A DNA stretch of 64,000 nucleotides from contig JANFOG010000010.1 of assembly GCA_024336345.1 (NCBI GenBank), forward strand, positions 1,178,001 through 1,242,000, read 5' to 3'. Origin of the DNA: Mariannaea sp. PMI_226 (lineage: Eukaryota > Ascomycota > Sordariomycetes > Hypocreales > Nectriaceae). Each line of letters begins with the position of its first letter. The first letter of the stretch is position 1. Shown here piece after piece: positions 1 to 13,485 of the stretch. The notes under the pieces are model-generated. The model saw nothing but the letters and a program-made list of their open reading frames with translations, was not told where the DNA came from and searched no databases. Both the position numbers and the translations under genes were made by a program.

Positions 1-8
1 CAACAAGA

Positions 9-80
9 TAGCAATTACACGTTTCGATCGTGTGACCTCCGGGTTATGAGCCCGGCGCGCTTCCACTGCGCCAAATTGCT
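9..80 (-). tRNA. Initiator tRNA-Met (CAU)
   Basis: Read on the minus strand this folds as a complete cloverleaf. The 7-bp acceptor stem AGCAATT/AATTGCT is perfect. The D region has GGCGCAGTGGAAGCGCG, the anticodon stem is CCGGG/CCCGG with loop CTCATAA (anticodon CAT), and the T stem is ACACG/CGTGT. Two marks identify the initiator rather than the elongator form: an A1:U72 pair at the end of the acceptor stem, and a T loop beginning with ATCG instead of TTCG, both established hallmarks of eukaryotic initiator tRNA. There is no intron. Position 9 supplies the discriminator A. The Pol III terminator would lie outside the window, so it cannot be checked. Confidence 0.96.
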
Positions 81-3000
81 TTAGTACTTGCTTGACTGGA
101 CATGTCGGCGTTGGCCTAGTAAGTTGCACTATAAATTTTAGTGCTAGAGGGAGAATGTGTTGGACTAGCTCCCATATTGCTTATTTTGAGTCACTTTCGA
201 ATCACTCCGCTTCATGTTGGTCTTGCAAAACATCAGCTGGTATACTTGGCTTATCGGCTTGATCAGCAACTAGGGAATATCCATTGTCTTCTTTCATCTA
301 TATCTGATGGACCAGCTTACAATGTCGGTACCATATATGCTTTCCCAATGATTCTAGTCTAATATGGACTCTCAGATATACAGCTGGGGCCTCCTGGATG
401 CGATCAAAGGTCATGGTAATGGTCTTTTCAACTTTACAGTCCATATCTTCTGTTTGATGCATATTCAGTCCCGCGTATATAGTCGAATTACGGCTGCTTC
501 ATAAGACTCTTCTCACCAAAACGCTGTTACATCATATTCGCTCTGGTGAAACTTCGATATGTCGAGGTATGATCGATCAGTAGGAGCCGGCCTACTTAAG
601 CCATCTCCAATGAACAAGAGACCATTTTCTATGCCTACATCAAGAAATAGGTTCGTAGAATATGGAGTTAAAAATATAGCAAATTTGAAGCTATTTGAGG
701 GGTAATTACTGGTCGGAAGACAGTGAAGTAGGGAATTTCTCTGCATGAGGCAGAGTTGGTGAGGAGCCAAGAGAACTCAATGAGATTAACCACTGAATAC
801 AAATGAACATTTACTCTTACAATAGATACATGTGTATTTAATATAATAGAATGATATGTTCGTAAGATTAGCGCTTAGGGTCTATGAGAATACTTGAATG
901 ACCTCCCGATAGTAGTTCCCAAGCTGGCTGAGATTCATGTGGTGAGAGCTATAGGGTATTTTACCACGGAGTTCATCTGGGCATTTCGACTGAAAGCCTC
1001 ACAATTCATTTATGAAGAGCAACTTTACTACGACTCATCGATTGTATCAAAAGCTTGAGTGGGAATTGGTATAGAGTACAATGGTAAGTATGCTAACAGA
1101 TCTCTTTCTTCAGGCAGCACTTCAGATAAGTGCTATTAGCTTCTAATTCGGCCGTATACCACCCCCCCCCCAGTATCTTTATCTCCGACGGCTCAATGAA
1201 TACAATGATACATCTAGATTTAAAGGCGCCGTGAATTACTACTCTTCTACAAAATTAGACTTGCAAGGGGTTTGAAGCCAGAGGCAAAATTAGGGAGGTG
1301 CTAGATAGATCTTAGGGAGTCAAATGCAAGTTTTCCATCTCCGCAACCACCACGATGAGACCAAGATTAGGTCATCAAAATTATCAAATGTAATATCTGA
1401 TATTATTGACACTACACCAAATACTAAGACTGGCTTCTAGTTTAGCTTATCAAGTAAGGTAGGTGGTCGCGTGCAATACCGTGTCGACACGGGGGACTAG
1501 AAAACTCGGCGCGACAGTACATCGCTACCACGAGATGGCCACGATACTTGAGGAATCGTTGTCGAGCTGGTTTCGTAAGTACGAAGGCTAGGCAGCAATT
1601 TTAAGCGGTCTAAAGGGGCGTATTTTCTCTGTTTTTTTTTACCCAAAAAATAGAAGCGAAAACACGAAGTAACATGGTATTGCCAATTCATCACCGCCTG
1701 GCTGCGACGCAATAATTAATTGACATGATAGGTTGACGTTCACCAAAGGGGTTCATGAATAGTTTGAAACTCCGATCTAAAGAGGAGACCGTGTTCCAAT
1801 CTCTCCCGCATATGGATGGCATTTCGCACCACGTTGGGCTGTCAGTTGGGATGAACATGTGATACCCTCGTCAGCGTCCTCGGCCGTAACCAATTCACGC
1901 CAGGGATATACGTGTGCACCAACCACGCCCGCGGATGGGGCGCCATCGTCCGAGAGCAGAAGCTTTTCTTTATTAAGGGATCCTTTGCGTTCGGCTTACC
2001 CCGAAGTAAAAAGTAAATAAAAAGGAGACACAATGCAGGTACAAGGGTTGTTAATGTCAATAAGGCCCTGTGCCTGGCATGGCATTTGGTTTCAAGCGTT
2101 GACAGCTATACGTCCTGACAAGGGGGGACGTAGTAGACAACGCATTGGTGGAGGGGCCAACTACTTACTCAGAGAATTATAAGCATCAACTATTATTGAT
2201 TAGTTACACATTTCAACAGATTCATGAACCCCTCATTCTCGTCAGTGACGGGAGTTATAAAACAGCCGAAGATCCGAGGATTTGAAATGTCTTGTATAGA
2301 TGACGCCGTTGGCCTATGGAGTGGCAAGGAGACTCCTTTGCGCTGCTAGCACTTTTGTCTTTTACCTTTTACCTTTTTCTTTTCCTTACCAATATGAATA
2401 TTCTCACCTATAAGCCGAGCGCATTGCAGCACTCGCTGCTGTTTCACAGTGCCGAGATCCACCTGTGATAGCTCAAATGCCAGGAAATGGTATCTTCTAG
2501 AGCGACATGAAACCCACAGACGAATAAGCTGGGTGCAAAGTTTGGTTAAGATGGATCAATCCACCAGGCATCTTTTTGGTGGATTATCGCCTGGGGAAGA
2601 TCTGGTGGGAATTGTACTCTCAATTTTTGGGAGAGATGACTTTGGCCACCCCCCCCCTCGTTCGAAGATCGACAAACGGGTATTAGTTAGATATTGGGCT
2701 GTACGATATGAGAGCAGAGTGGCTTGCCCAAGGGCTATTCCAGAAGGACTACGACCTCTTGGCGTTGACGATGACTGTCCCCTTGTATCCGATTACCATT
2801 CTTTCCATGGTCTATCAATACCTGAGGTACCTTGAACTTACACAGTCGATCTGAGCCACCATCGATAGCCGGACACCTTTCTCATCGCGGGCAAACCGGT
2901 ATGTGGAGACACTCCAAGGCCAGAACCAGAGAAGAAAATGTCGGCTCTTCGATCTGTCGCGTGAAAATGGATACCTGTATCGGCATCGTGAAACTAGGAC

Positions 3001-5832
3001 CCATATTCAACCTTTTGTTTCCACTGAGATGGCGACTCTTCCAAGCTGACTGGATTAGCTTTCAGGTGCCTGGATTTTAGACGGGTGGCAAAATGCCAAA
3101 ATAGTTAAAAGGAAAGAAGAATAGAAAAAAAAAAAAAAAACCCCCATCCCGTTTAGTGCTAGTAAATAGGAATACCGACATGTAAAGTTGGTTCAAGGCA
3201 TTTGATTTCTAGGGGCTACAAGTGTTCCATTCTGATCATGCAACTTTCCAAATTCCTATCTTTGGAAGAGAATTCCTCATGTAGGATTAAGAGATAACGT
3301 GAGATGATATGATGCCTTTTATATTTTGATACCTAAAAGAGGTGCAAGGTAGCCTGTCAGCACACTGTTATTTTCTAGCGGTGATGCAGACGCCAGTCAG
3401 CAGCCACACACGACCCCAGGTTTGCAACCGCAGCTAAGCATTTATCTGGCGGGGCAAACCGATGCTTGTGGTGGCATTGGCGAGCCAAATCTTGCTTTTC
3501 TGTCTATTCCCCTGTGATCTATTTGTGCTACGTTGTATTTTGGGACTTGGACTCCGTGCTCTGTAATTACTTCACCTCGCCTCCTAGTTGACCAGTACCA
3601 AGGTACTAATCTGCTAAACAAACTGTAGCTTCTTCTGTCGGTCTAGGTCTGAACGAGCATGAAAACGAGTATGAGCGAGACCCGTTCGATAAAATGGCCT
3701 TGCTTCGTAAGACGACAGAGGCAAAAGGTGAAACGGTCCGACGGCTCCACCTATCCACATTCGCATTGCGTGTCTTCTTGAGTGGATAGCCTTGAATAAC
3801 AAGTATGAATGCCCTCACGGAGACAGAGGGAGAGCATCTCGTCACCTCGTACTCCGTACCCCATCCACAAACAGGAATGATGGCTTCTAGTTGCTTGGCG
3901 TGGAATCGTCATAATTTGAATCATCACCACCAATTTTATTTTATTTTATTTTTTGTGTTGTGCTCACCGCACAAACCATGTCTTGCATTGGCGAGGCTGG
4001 CATCATTGCTCAAACAAAGGGCCCTCGTCCAACTTCGTATTTTTATCACTCCCCCTCCCCCCCCTCTTCCTCCTATTCCCTGGTCCAGCAATCCCAGCCT
4101 CCCATCAGCGGGCTTCTTATTAGTTAGCGGCTGACCCCTTGTGGATTAAGCAAAATACGCAGGGGGTGAATGGTCTTTTGGGGGGAAAACCTGTCCGCGT
4201 GAGTGGTACGTACCACAAAAACTGGCGTCTGGAACCCCCTCTCTCCCTCCCTTAAGATCCTTTAGTCTCCATGGAACCCACACATGCAGGCCTCCGAGGC
4301 GTCAAAAATAGCACAGCCAACTTCCAGGGTGGTGGCCATCCAAACCACCCTTTTTTGGACGACGGCATCCACGGACTCGCTCATCAGGGGTGGTGATACA
4401 CTGGCGGCCGCTTAAGGTCCAATCGTTGTCCAGTTCGATGCGTGGAGCTTCCGGATACTCCAGCCGAATGCCATCCAATTTTTTTTTAAATTTTTTTTGC
4501 TTGGCTCCGGCTTCACTGGGTTGGGGTTTGGGTTTCTTTTCTTTCTTCCTTTCATTCTTCTTCTTTTTCGCAAATGCTCCGTACCGTGACAATAGACTAC
4601 TGTGGACAGTGCGCGAAGTTTCATGCTACATTAGTACAGAGCATAGCAAAATGCACTACACAATCCACGAGGAGCAATCCTTTTTCAGCTCGGTGCCAAA
4701 CGAAGGTAGCTTGCTGCGCGGGTGAGAGCTGGAAACTCAACTAAAATCTTTGGTGGCTGTTGGGCTTAGACTTCTGGGGTTTGGTCCCAAATCATACCTG
4801 CCATTATGGAGTAGTGGCGCTCCAGCGAACCTACCTGCGCAAACTGCGCCAGCTTCCAGAGAGTTTAGGGACCTGCAGCACATTCGGTAGGTTGTACTTA
4901 CAGCGGATTAGTGGCGTCGACAGCCGGGGGCACCTGAGCGGGTGCGGGTGCGGGTACGTATCAATTTAGGGATAATCCTTAGCGTCTATTGCGCTGTATC
5001 TGCACAGTAGAGGTAAGGTAGGCACCTAAGTAGGTAGGTAGTCTGCATTACAATGATGAAGCTTGTTTTCATACTGTAGCCTGCGCATGTTAATTGCAGT
5101 TCAAGACAGTGTGTAGAGTATCCGTTTCCTCCCTCCCAACCGTCATCATCTGTACCAAGTTGGGACGATGCATCCACCTTGTCTCTTCCCACCATCCCCC
5201 CCGTTCCCCCATGTCATGTTATGGCATTGGGGGTGTCTTCCAATAGCCAGCCCTACCTATCTTTCCTACCCCTACTCGGGCTTCTTCCCTCTAAAGTCTG
5301 CTAGACGCCATTTATTCGACCCTGCTTCTCTCTCGCTCTTCTTTAGTCTCGTCGTTTTCTTTTTTCTGTTCCTTTTTTACTTTCCTGTCTTTCTGTTCAC
5401 TCCCCCCTCTCTCGTTTGACAACGCATAGACCATTCGATCAGGAGATCTCTCATATAGATCGCCGACGCCGATTTCACCTCTCTTTTCACCCCTTGGTCG
5501 CCGCCATCGTCGCCGTCTTTGTCTCGGTACTCGGGTCGCATTGGCGGGTTCTGAGGAGCTCAGCCTGGTTTCCAAACGTCTCTCGCTCTTGCATCAGCGT
5601 CTCGTGCCTTTCATTGCTTTCTTCGTCCATCTCAACCCGCGTTCTGTCCGTTATTACGAAGAAACCGCCGCGACTCGACTGCCTCGTTCCTCGTTAATCG
5701 ACACGCTTCGAGTCAACTTGATATCATTCCCTCCACGCCTTGATCCGTTTAGGAACCTGTTGGCGCATAGTCCGTCCACGTTTTGAGCCGACACTCTCCT
5801 CGCCTTCGCCTTCGGCGGAGCAATCGCCCATC
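81..5832. other. Long intergenic region without a recognisable gene
   Basis: No frame here gives a protein family I recognise. The longest open frames (2449-2835 and 2832-3080, +) show no convincing splice partners or domain motifs. The first 2 kb are fairly AT-rich. Simple tracts include an A run near 3125-3140, a TTTTA repeat near 3933-3952 and a TAGGTA-type repeat near 5015-5045. From about 5170 to 5830 the plus strand becomes strongly pyrimidine-rich, as is common in the promoter and 5' leader of highly expressed fungal genes; it leads directly into the CSC1-family gene that starts at 5833. Confidence 0.6.
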
Positions 5833-8800
5833 ATGTCTCTAAATGCTTTGGCATCCGGGCTTCACGCTCTGCTTGCTCGCGATGATGACATGACCACTGG
5901 CACTAAAGATCAAAACAAAGATACCGCCTCCAAACTACTTGATCTCCTTCAGAATCCTTGGTCTGGAACGGTATGGCTTGCCAATTCTCAACAAAAATGG
6001 AACTCTTGTTGGAACATTTACTAACAGTCGCGAAGCTGGCAGCTGCCTCTATGTACTCTGCTTTGGCTATATCCCTCTCATTCACCGCCTTCACTGCCAT
6101 TGTCTTCTCTCTCCTTCGACCTTATAACCAGGCAGTTTACGCCCCGAAACTCAAACACGCTGACGAGAAGCATGCGCCGCCCCCTCTTGGAAGAGCCCCC
6201 TGGGCATGGATTGCTACCGTCTGGTCTACCAAAGAAGAAACTCTAATCCAGACCATTGGTATGGATGCTACGGTGTTCTTGCGTTTCATTCGAATGTGTC
6301 GTAACATGTTCTTAACATTGTGTGTTACGGGTATTGGCATCCTCCTCCCGATTAATATTTCCTCATTTTCCACAATTAATGAGTCTGGAACCAAGTGGGT
6401 ATCTAAAATCACTCCTCTTAATGTCAAGGAGACGTCCGTCTGGGCGCAGGTAGTCATCGCCTGGGTATTCAACATTATTGTTGCTGGATATCTCTGGTGG
6501 AACTATAGAAAGATCCTTGATCTTAAAAGAAGGTATTTCCAGACCGAGGAGTACCAATCAAGTCTTCACTCCCGAACTCTCATGGTATGTCAAATCTTGT
6601 CTGCGAGTAGACTCGCTTGCCTTAGCTAACACTTATTTTTTTTTTAGCTCTTTGATATCCCGAAAAAAGGTCGATCTGATGAAGGAATTGCTCGTATTAT
6701 TGACCAAGTCGCTCCCAACGCTTCCTTCGCCCGTACCGCCGTTGCGCGTAACGTCAAGGATTTACCCTCGCTCATTAGCGAACACGATAAATCCGTTCGT
6801 CAGCTTGAGTCTGTTCTCGCGAAGTATCTTAAGAACCCGGATCAGCTTCCACCTGCCCGGCCTGAGTGCAAACCATCCCGCAAAGATCGCTCCTATGGTA
6901 CATATCCAAAGGGCCAAAAGATTGACGCCATCGAGTATCATACCCAACGTATCCGTGATCTTGAGGTCGAAATTAAAGAGGTTCGCCAGTCAGTTGACAA
7001 ACGAGGCTCCATGCCCTACGGCTTCGCCAGTTACGCAGAGATCGCCGAGGCTCATCGAATTGCTTATGCTTCCCGCAAGAAGAAGCCAGTTGGTACTACA
7101 ATCAAACTGGCTCCTCGACCTAACGACATCATTTGGAATAACATGCCTCTTTCTAGCGCTACTCGAAGTCGCAAGCGGTGGTTCAACACAATGTGGATTG
7201 CAATTCTCACAATCCTTTGGGTTGCTCCCAACGCCATGATTGGTATTTTCCTAGTCAATTTATCCAATATTGGCTATCTTTGGAATGACTTTAAGGACTC
7301 CTTAGCCGCCAACCCCAGCTTTTGGGGTGTGGTGCAGGGTGTTCTCTCCCCCGCTCTCATGTCTCTGGTTTATCTTGTCTTGCCCATGATCTTTCGTCGC
7401 CTTTCTGCTAAGTCGGGTGATCAGACAAAGACCGGACGTGAGAGGCATGTGCTGGCTAAGCTCTATGCTTTTTTCGTTTTTAACAATCTAATCGTTTTCT
7501 CAATCTACAGTCCTGCCTGGATTTACATTGTCTCAGTTGTCAAGAAGGTCGAAAGTGGAGGCGACGCTTGGCAGGCCATTGTGCAAGAAAACTTTGCCAA
7601 CTTTTTGTTTACCTCATTATGCAACAACAGTACTTTCTGGGTGACATACCTCTTGCAACGCCAGTTGGGTGCGGCTATTGATCTTGCCCAGCTTTGGCCC
7701 TTGACCTATGCGTTCTTCCTCAAGAAGTTTTCTAGTCCGACTCCCCGAGAGCTGATCGAGCTCAGTGCGCCACCGCCTTTCCAGTATGCCGAATATTACA
7801 ATTACTTCCTCTACTACGCCACTGTTACTATGTGTTTCGCGGGTATCCAGCCTCTGGTTCTTGTTGCCACCGCTATGTACTTCACCATCGACTCTTGGCT
7901 CAAGAAGTACTTGATTCTGTACCGCTTCGTCACGAAGACCGAATCAGGAGGAATGTTTTGGCGTGTCGTTTTCAACCGCTTTATCTTCGGCACCATTTTG
8001 GCCAATTTGACCATAATGCTCACCTGCTGGGTCAAGGGAGACAACAAGCACATCATGTTCTTCTCCGTTTGCCCTCTGCCCCTGCTCATGTTGGCATTCA
8101 AGTTTTACTGTGCCAGGGCCTTTGATACAAAGATGCGCTACTTCAATACCCGTGAAGCGGCTGGACAGGTCGAGACGGCCCAAAAGGGAGATCGCATGCG
8201 AAGCGACAGATTGGCTAGCCGATTCGGACACCCTGCTTTGTACAAGCCTCTTATTACACCCATGGTGCACGCCAAAGCTCAAAACCTTCTGCCTGCCATC
8301 TACAAGGGACGACTTTCTGATGGACGCGATGTCCAGTCAGGCGATACCATGACCGTCAGCGGTTACTCGGACATGTTCGCGCTTAACAACATGCAAGGAG
8401 GACAACCTGGGAAAGTGGCAAACAAAACCGTGCCCGGCTTCGAGATCGTTTCAGAGAACCAAATGGATTTTGAATTTTACAAGAACAGAGCAGAATTCGC
8501 TGAAGACCATGGCGGCGGTGAGATTTATGGCCGCCCTGGAGAGCTAGTCCGCCCAGACACTCCTGGATCCTTAGGTGAAGGCAGCGATCATGGTTCAAGA
8601 CCAGGTACACCTCTGTCTGGCCGAGCAACTCCATTTGGGGGCAAGCGGGCAGCTTCCAGCGAGACGGCATATCAATCGTACCGAACTGGAGGTAATGGTT
8701 TTACACAGCAGGCAACCACCATATCCGAAGCTCCTAGTCGATCACGCAGTCCCATGTATTCTCAAGACAACGGAAGCTCATCGGGCCTGGGGCTCATCAG

Positions 8801-9008
8801 CAATGCGGCCTCTGCTCCCGTCAGCGCCCCTGGAGGGCGTATGCCGCCTCCACCCACTCCGAGCCCAGGACCATCCATGGGTGCACTCGGAGGAGGACCC
8901 CGGGGTTATAGCAATCTCGCACAAACGGAGTCGGAGACTGACCCGTCTCAATACGACTACTTCCGTGGCAGCACCAGGTCAAGGAGAACCCCGGGTGAGG
9001 GTTGGTAA
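5833..9008 (+). CDS. CSC1/OSCA-family (DUF221) stress-gated cation channel
   Basis: Three exons, 5833-5970, 6036-6584 and 6648-9008, encode about 1015 residues. Intron 1 (65 nt) has a CTAAC branch site and intron 2 (63 nt) a GCTAAC branch site with a T-rich 3' end; both fall between codons. The first ATG in frame is at 5833. The N-terminal part carries a hydrophobic helix followed by LLRPYNQAVYAPK, the usual CSC1 start, then a cytosolic segment with paired helices (roughly residues 230-400), then a block of about eight membrane spans that includes NNSTFWVTYLLQRQLGAAID and the typical APPPFQYAEYYNYFLYY stretch. The last 250 or so residues are a Pro/Ser/Gly-rich cytosolic tail. Proteins of this family form mechanically or osmotically gated, calcium-permeable pores in the plasma membrane or endomembranes. 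Fungi hold several paralogues (CSC1, PHM7, RSN1-like) and I cannot say which one this is. Confidence 0.93.
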
Positions 9009-9597
9009 CCCGTCCCCCCTTCCATTTACCAACAAAAGGGGGAGCGGCTGTTTCTTGCATGTATTGATTTGCGAGGCGTTTGGATAGATTGGACTTCTAT
9101 ATGATGAGAGAAGGCAGACGCGGGCGGCCTTTTTTTGCTCCCACAATCCACCAGGTGACTGGTATATTTGTAGGGGGATGATGCACAAAGATGGGATGAA
9201 ACTGTTTGAAAGATGAGAAAAAATCTTAATTTGTACATAGAATCTCTTCGTTTTTGAAAATGTGAAAATTATACAGCAGCACTGGAGATGAATCAGCAGA
9301 ACGGTGTACGGACTGAAGGAGTTATGTGAAATGATTTGTTTTTCTTCAGGGGATTTCGCTTTATGGATTGTTCATGACGAAATAATCACTATACACTATT
9401 AACAACATGATTTTGTAACTTTCTTTTCCCTCAAATTAATTTGCCTAATTAGTTTTGTTCATGTAATAATGATGTTTTCAGCATTACCATTAAGTAATTC
9501 CCATCCCGGCCGTATGTGTATTATTATGATTAGTTTATTCTAGTCCCTTTATTTCTTCTCAACCAACACATTCTTCACCTCTAACCTTTCTAATGGT
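9009..9597. other. Convergent 3' intergenic region
   Basis: About 590 bases lie between the stop of the CSC1-family gene and the stop of the acetyltransferase on the other strand. The sequence is AT-rich from about 9220 onward, which fits 3' untranslated regions and polyadenylation signals of the two converging transcripts. No coding signal or RNA gene was recognised. Confidence 0.5.
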
Positions 9598-11132
9598 TTA
9601 CACGGTCAACTTGCCCGTCTCGTGCAAGTGCGTGGTATAAGTACTCAAATCCTCCAGCAATCCCTTCATAAGCTCCTCAGGGACCACATCCTGATTCCAC
9701 GAAATAGTCAGTGTCAAAGGCCCGTCCGGCACGCTCACGACGTTGAGGCATAGTGGCGGTCCAGCCACTATGATGCCGTTTGTGAACATGGCTCGTGTAA
9801 TCTTCCGCCTGCCGTCCTCGGGTCTTTTGAGGGCCCCGATGTTGCTGATCTCCCATGAGTAGTCTCGCTGTTGGCCTTGCTTCTTCTTCCAGAAGGTCTC
9901 CCAGTCGGGGATGTACTTGAGCAGGCTGACCGGGTCGTCGGCGGGGAGGCTGGCCGTTCGCGCTTGAAGATGGGTCCTGATCTTCCGAGCGTGGTCCCAG
10001 ATGAGGTTGTTGAGCTTGCCAGCACTAGTCTCGGTTGTGCGAAGAGCGTCAAGGTCTACTGAGGGCCATTCGTGTTCCATTGTTGCGACCGCGACGCGGA
10101 ACAATGTTATATCCTCCGAGTCGGTCGGTACTTTGATATACCTACGAGCGTTGATGGGTGTGGCCGCTTTGAACGACGGCGAGTCCTTGGGGGGCAGACG
10201 ACGAGCAAACGAAGTGAGGCAGAGTGCGTGCAGGAGAGCAGTGATGGAGGAAGAGTGCTTCCGACACTCGGACAGCATAGTCGATACGACTTCGGCGGGT
10301 ATGTCTAGGGAGAGAATCCGGGCCTTGTGAGGAAGCTGCAAGTCTATCCTCTCGCCGTTCCAAATAGCAGGCTTGGGTCGCTTGAGAAAGGATGGACCGA
10401 GCTCGGCCCAGACGACGCGACTCACAAAGAAGATGCTGTTCGTGTACTTGATGAGCTCTTCTTGTGTCTTGGGAAGAACAGGCAGCTCGGGGAACTCAAG
10501 CACATGAGGTGGCTCCGCACCCTCATCGACCTGGTTGAGGGCTGTCAGGAGTTCCTCGTGAAAGTTCTTAGCGCTCGTTCCGTCCATGAGCGAGTGGTGG
10601 AACGAAAAGACGACATCCTCGAATCCGGGGTTCGCAACGTCGGGTCTCACAACGATAACCCTCCAAGGCGGTAGGGTTTGGACCTCTGGCCACAATTGGT
10701 CGTGGCACCAGGCATGCAAAAGATCCAAACCGGTTTCGTAATCCTCGCCGGCTGGGAGGCTACGGAAGACGACGTGGTTCAAGAGATCAACCTGGGGGAC
10801 ATGCACAAACTTGGGAGTGTTGGTGTCCTCTCCGATGATGCCGACTCGGAGCATAGGCTGCCTGGCGACGAGCTGGGCGAGGCCTCCGAGGAAGGCAGCG
10901 TCGGCGTTGGAGCCGTGCGGGTTGGTGTACCTAGCGGACACGACGACGCAGCGGTATATGCCCAGAACATGACGACTGGAGGAGTATGCTTCCCTGGTAC
11001 AAAGCGTTTCAGTTAGTGAATTTTTTTCTCTTCCCAAATCTTTCACGAATGGAATTATCTATTGCTAGTGAGGAGAGGAGCTTACAGCTTTCCTAGAGGG
11101 CGAATCACCCTGGGCGCAGAGGATTGGGCCAT
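9598..11132 (-). CDS. AATase-type O-acetyltransferase (HXXXD family)
   Basis: Two exons on the minus strand, 11132-11086 and 10993-9598, give 480 residues; the 92-nt intron splits the Leu of RPLGKLEAYSS. The short first exon restores the family's N-terminal pattern RPLG-x-LE-x-YS-x-SRH-x-LG-x-YRCV. The acyltransferase motif is H149-S-L-M-D153-G, with the catalytic His in the HXXXD signature of condensation-like enzymes. The C-terminal part has the alternating hydrophobic pattern of this fold, ending in a helix with THLHETGKL. Members (Pfam AATase, yeast Atf1/2 relatives) transfer acetyl from acetyl-CoA to alcohols, and related fungal enzymes acetylate secondary metabolites, including protective acetylations. 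No signal peptide or long membrane span is visible, so it is probably cytosolic or peripherally membrane-bound. The substrate is unknown; an MFS exporter and a Zn2Cys6 regulator lie next to it. Confidence 0.9.
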
Positions 11133-13485
11133 GTTTTTTTCGGGATAACCGGAGAGTCCAATTGAAGGGATGAATGAAAGACAAGTCGGTATGGGTTCAG
11201 GAAATTCAGGATGTTTAGTTACCACTAATTGTATTGTATAGGGATAATGGGATAAATTGATTCAGTGCGATACACTCGCCCTGTTGACGGGTTGCATCTA
11301 AGGGACCTCTCGAGTGAGCAATGAGTTTTCTCACGAAAGATCTCTCCTCTCAAGTAATGCCCTGAAATATGGCCTAGGCTCATTCCAAAGAGCTGTTTAA
11401 CAGTGCTCAATAATTAGTAAAGCCCTGTCTCGTCCATCAAGCAAACTCCGGAAGTGGAGCCGCGGAGAGGCCACCGATTTGGTAAAGGGGGCGGCCCAGG
11501 GCCCGATTAATTATATGGCAGGGTAGTTTTATCTTTACCTTTGCCTGAACAATCGAATTTATGAGTTTGACACTGAGAAAAAAACATTGCGGAAGGTTTC
11601 TGAGGTTGCTTGGTTTGGACATGATGTTGACGAAGCCAGTGGCATTTCTGAGTTGGCTGTAAGATAGTCTCCAGCCTGGCTGCGTCGATTGGTGAGGTTG
11701 GGTGTATTGGTGGTACCTAAACAAGCGGCTTTGACGGCGGAGTTGGATAGTGTAAGGCAGGCCTAGTCTTGAAGGATTGTGTGAATAAGCTCCCTTCTGG
11801 ATGACTGAGGAAATAGAAAAGAATACAGTAGAGGTCCTTCTAGCCACAGAGACTGCAATTTATGATTCCAGCAGGAAAAGGGACTCACTAGGACGAGGCC
11901 CTCCCTCTCCGAGCACCACTCTGTGCGTCAACCGTCGCAGAATGCGGACGCTCTTCCATGTGGCGATTCTACCTCGGCAGTGTAATGCAGCTGCCCGGCG
12001 AGTGGCTTTCCTATTGAAAACTTGTCTATTATTGTCCTTATCTATAGCAGCCAGTGTCAGACCTGGCGTTGGTTTTGTAAATCACTCAGAATGATAGGCT
12101 CTACTTGCCACCGGTCTTGGGATAGAATGGCAAGGAGGAACTGCACCTGAGCAAGTGTACTTCTGTACTCTCATCAGTTTCATAGATAGGGTATTGCAAG
12201 ATGGTTAGGCGATGAATTCTGCGTTACCTCAACCAATAGACTGACTTTTCCACCGTTATCAATTCGAACTTCTCCCTAGCACGATAACACGAGATACAGT
12301 TTTGCATTATTGTGAATTCCGACAGTCATCGGGTTTAAACCGCAACCATGTCAATGCGTATTCGTTCCACGTTAGCTGGTTTATGCAGAGTTTGGGAAGA
12401 ATGGTATCGCAGTTATGTCGATGTTTGAGGATCTAGGTAGAGTTGGGAGTCATGCTATTGTAGAACTTAACTCGTACAGATAGTTACTCAGGACTACCAG
12501 CTCACATGCTTATAACGATAGTGTAAGTTCCACAGATACAGAGCTCCGTCTAGAACAGTCAGTTCGTACGAGCCACCAGGGCGCCATTGATGGAAAAGAT
12601 CGACGTTCCGTCAACAACGCCTAACATCGTCATCCCAACCACAAACTACACTACAGGAGTCAGCATTCTTACTGAAGTAGCATCCGAAACTATATTTCCT
12701 ATAAAATTGTCACACCCATGACACAGGCTTGAGAGAGAGGCGGAATCACGTCAGGGCGATTGCAAGTAAGCTCGCACTAGTACACATGACGAACTGACAA
12801 TTCGATCGACATCAACACAGGCACAGGAAACGGCCAAAGCTTTTCCTTGTAAGGATCGGCAAGTGGAGTTTTTATGCCATGGCCTTGGTAGTCTTGTTAT
12901 TACTATTATCCTAAATTGAAGATTACCGTATTTTTGATTCGCTTTCCTGTTGAGTAGCGCTGACGGCCCCACGAGGAGGAGGGATAAACAAACTACTCTG
13001 CGATATTACAAAAAGCGCTCCGCGTCAGATCAGCCCATCTCATCGAACTAGTCCACTTAGGGACCACGAGTGCGAACGGCAGTAAAGAGATGTATTAGTG
13101 CCCTGTCAGCACGAATTGCATCTTGCTTCACAGCCGCGCTACTCCTCATTGAGACCAAGAGTGCGAGGGCACAAAGCATACAATCCATTCGCTGGATGCT
13201 TCAACAGGTGTCATTTGGGTATTGACTGGATAATCACTGCATTTATACCACAAAGATGCTTATGGTAATAAATGCAGAAGGGGCTGGTAACGAGCTGTAG
13301 ACGTTATTCAAAAGGACTCGCGTAGGCTGTGTCTTGTTCCTCTCTTCTAGTTTCCTTGCTATCCTTCGTTTCTAATACTTCCGTTTCATACTTCTTTTCT
13401 ATGCTTCATTTGTGATACTCTGGGATTCTTGGTATTCCCAGCGCCTCAATACACCTTGATTCTTTGCCTCATCCTCTCACCATAC
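11133..13485. other. Divergent intergenic region, no gene recognised
   Basis: About 2.35 kb separate the start of the acetyltransferase (minus) from the start of the MFS exporter (plus), so it can serve both promoters. Open frames such as 11437-11847 (-) show no domain, no plausible splice partners and an ordinary base composition. Immediately upstream of the MFS start (about 13330-13430) the sequence is pyrimidine-rich, as expected for a fungal core promoter or leader. No RNA gene was recognised. Confidence 0.5.

Noticed and set aside
2449..3080. Two overlapping open frames (128 and 82 codons)
   Set aside because: No family recognised and no intron that would join them sensibly.
6021..6027. 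AG in CTAACAG as the acceptor of intron 1 in the CSC1-family gene
   Set aside because: It is too close to the branch A and breaks the frame; the next AG at 6034-6035 restores it.
11437..11847. Open frame of 136 codons on the minus strand
   Set aside because: No recognisable motif, no supporting context and basic, Gln/Ser-rich composition typical of random frames.
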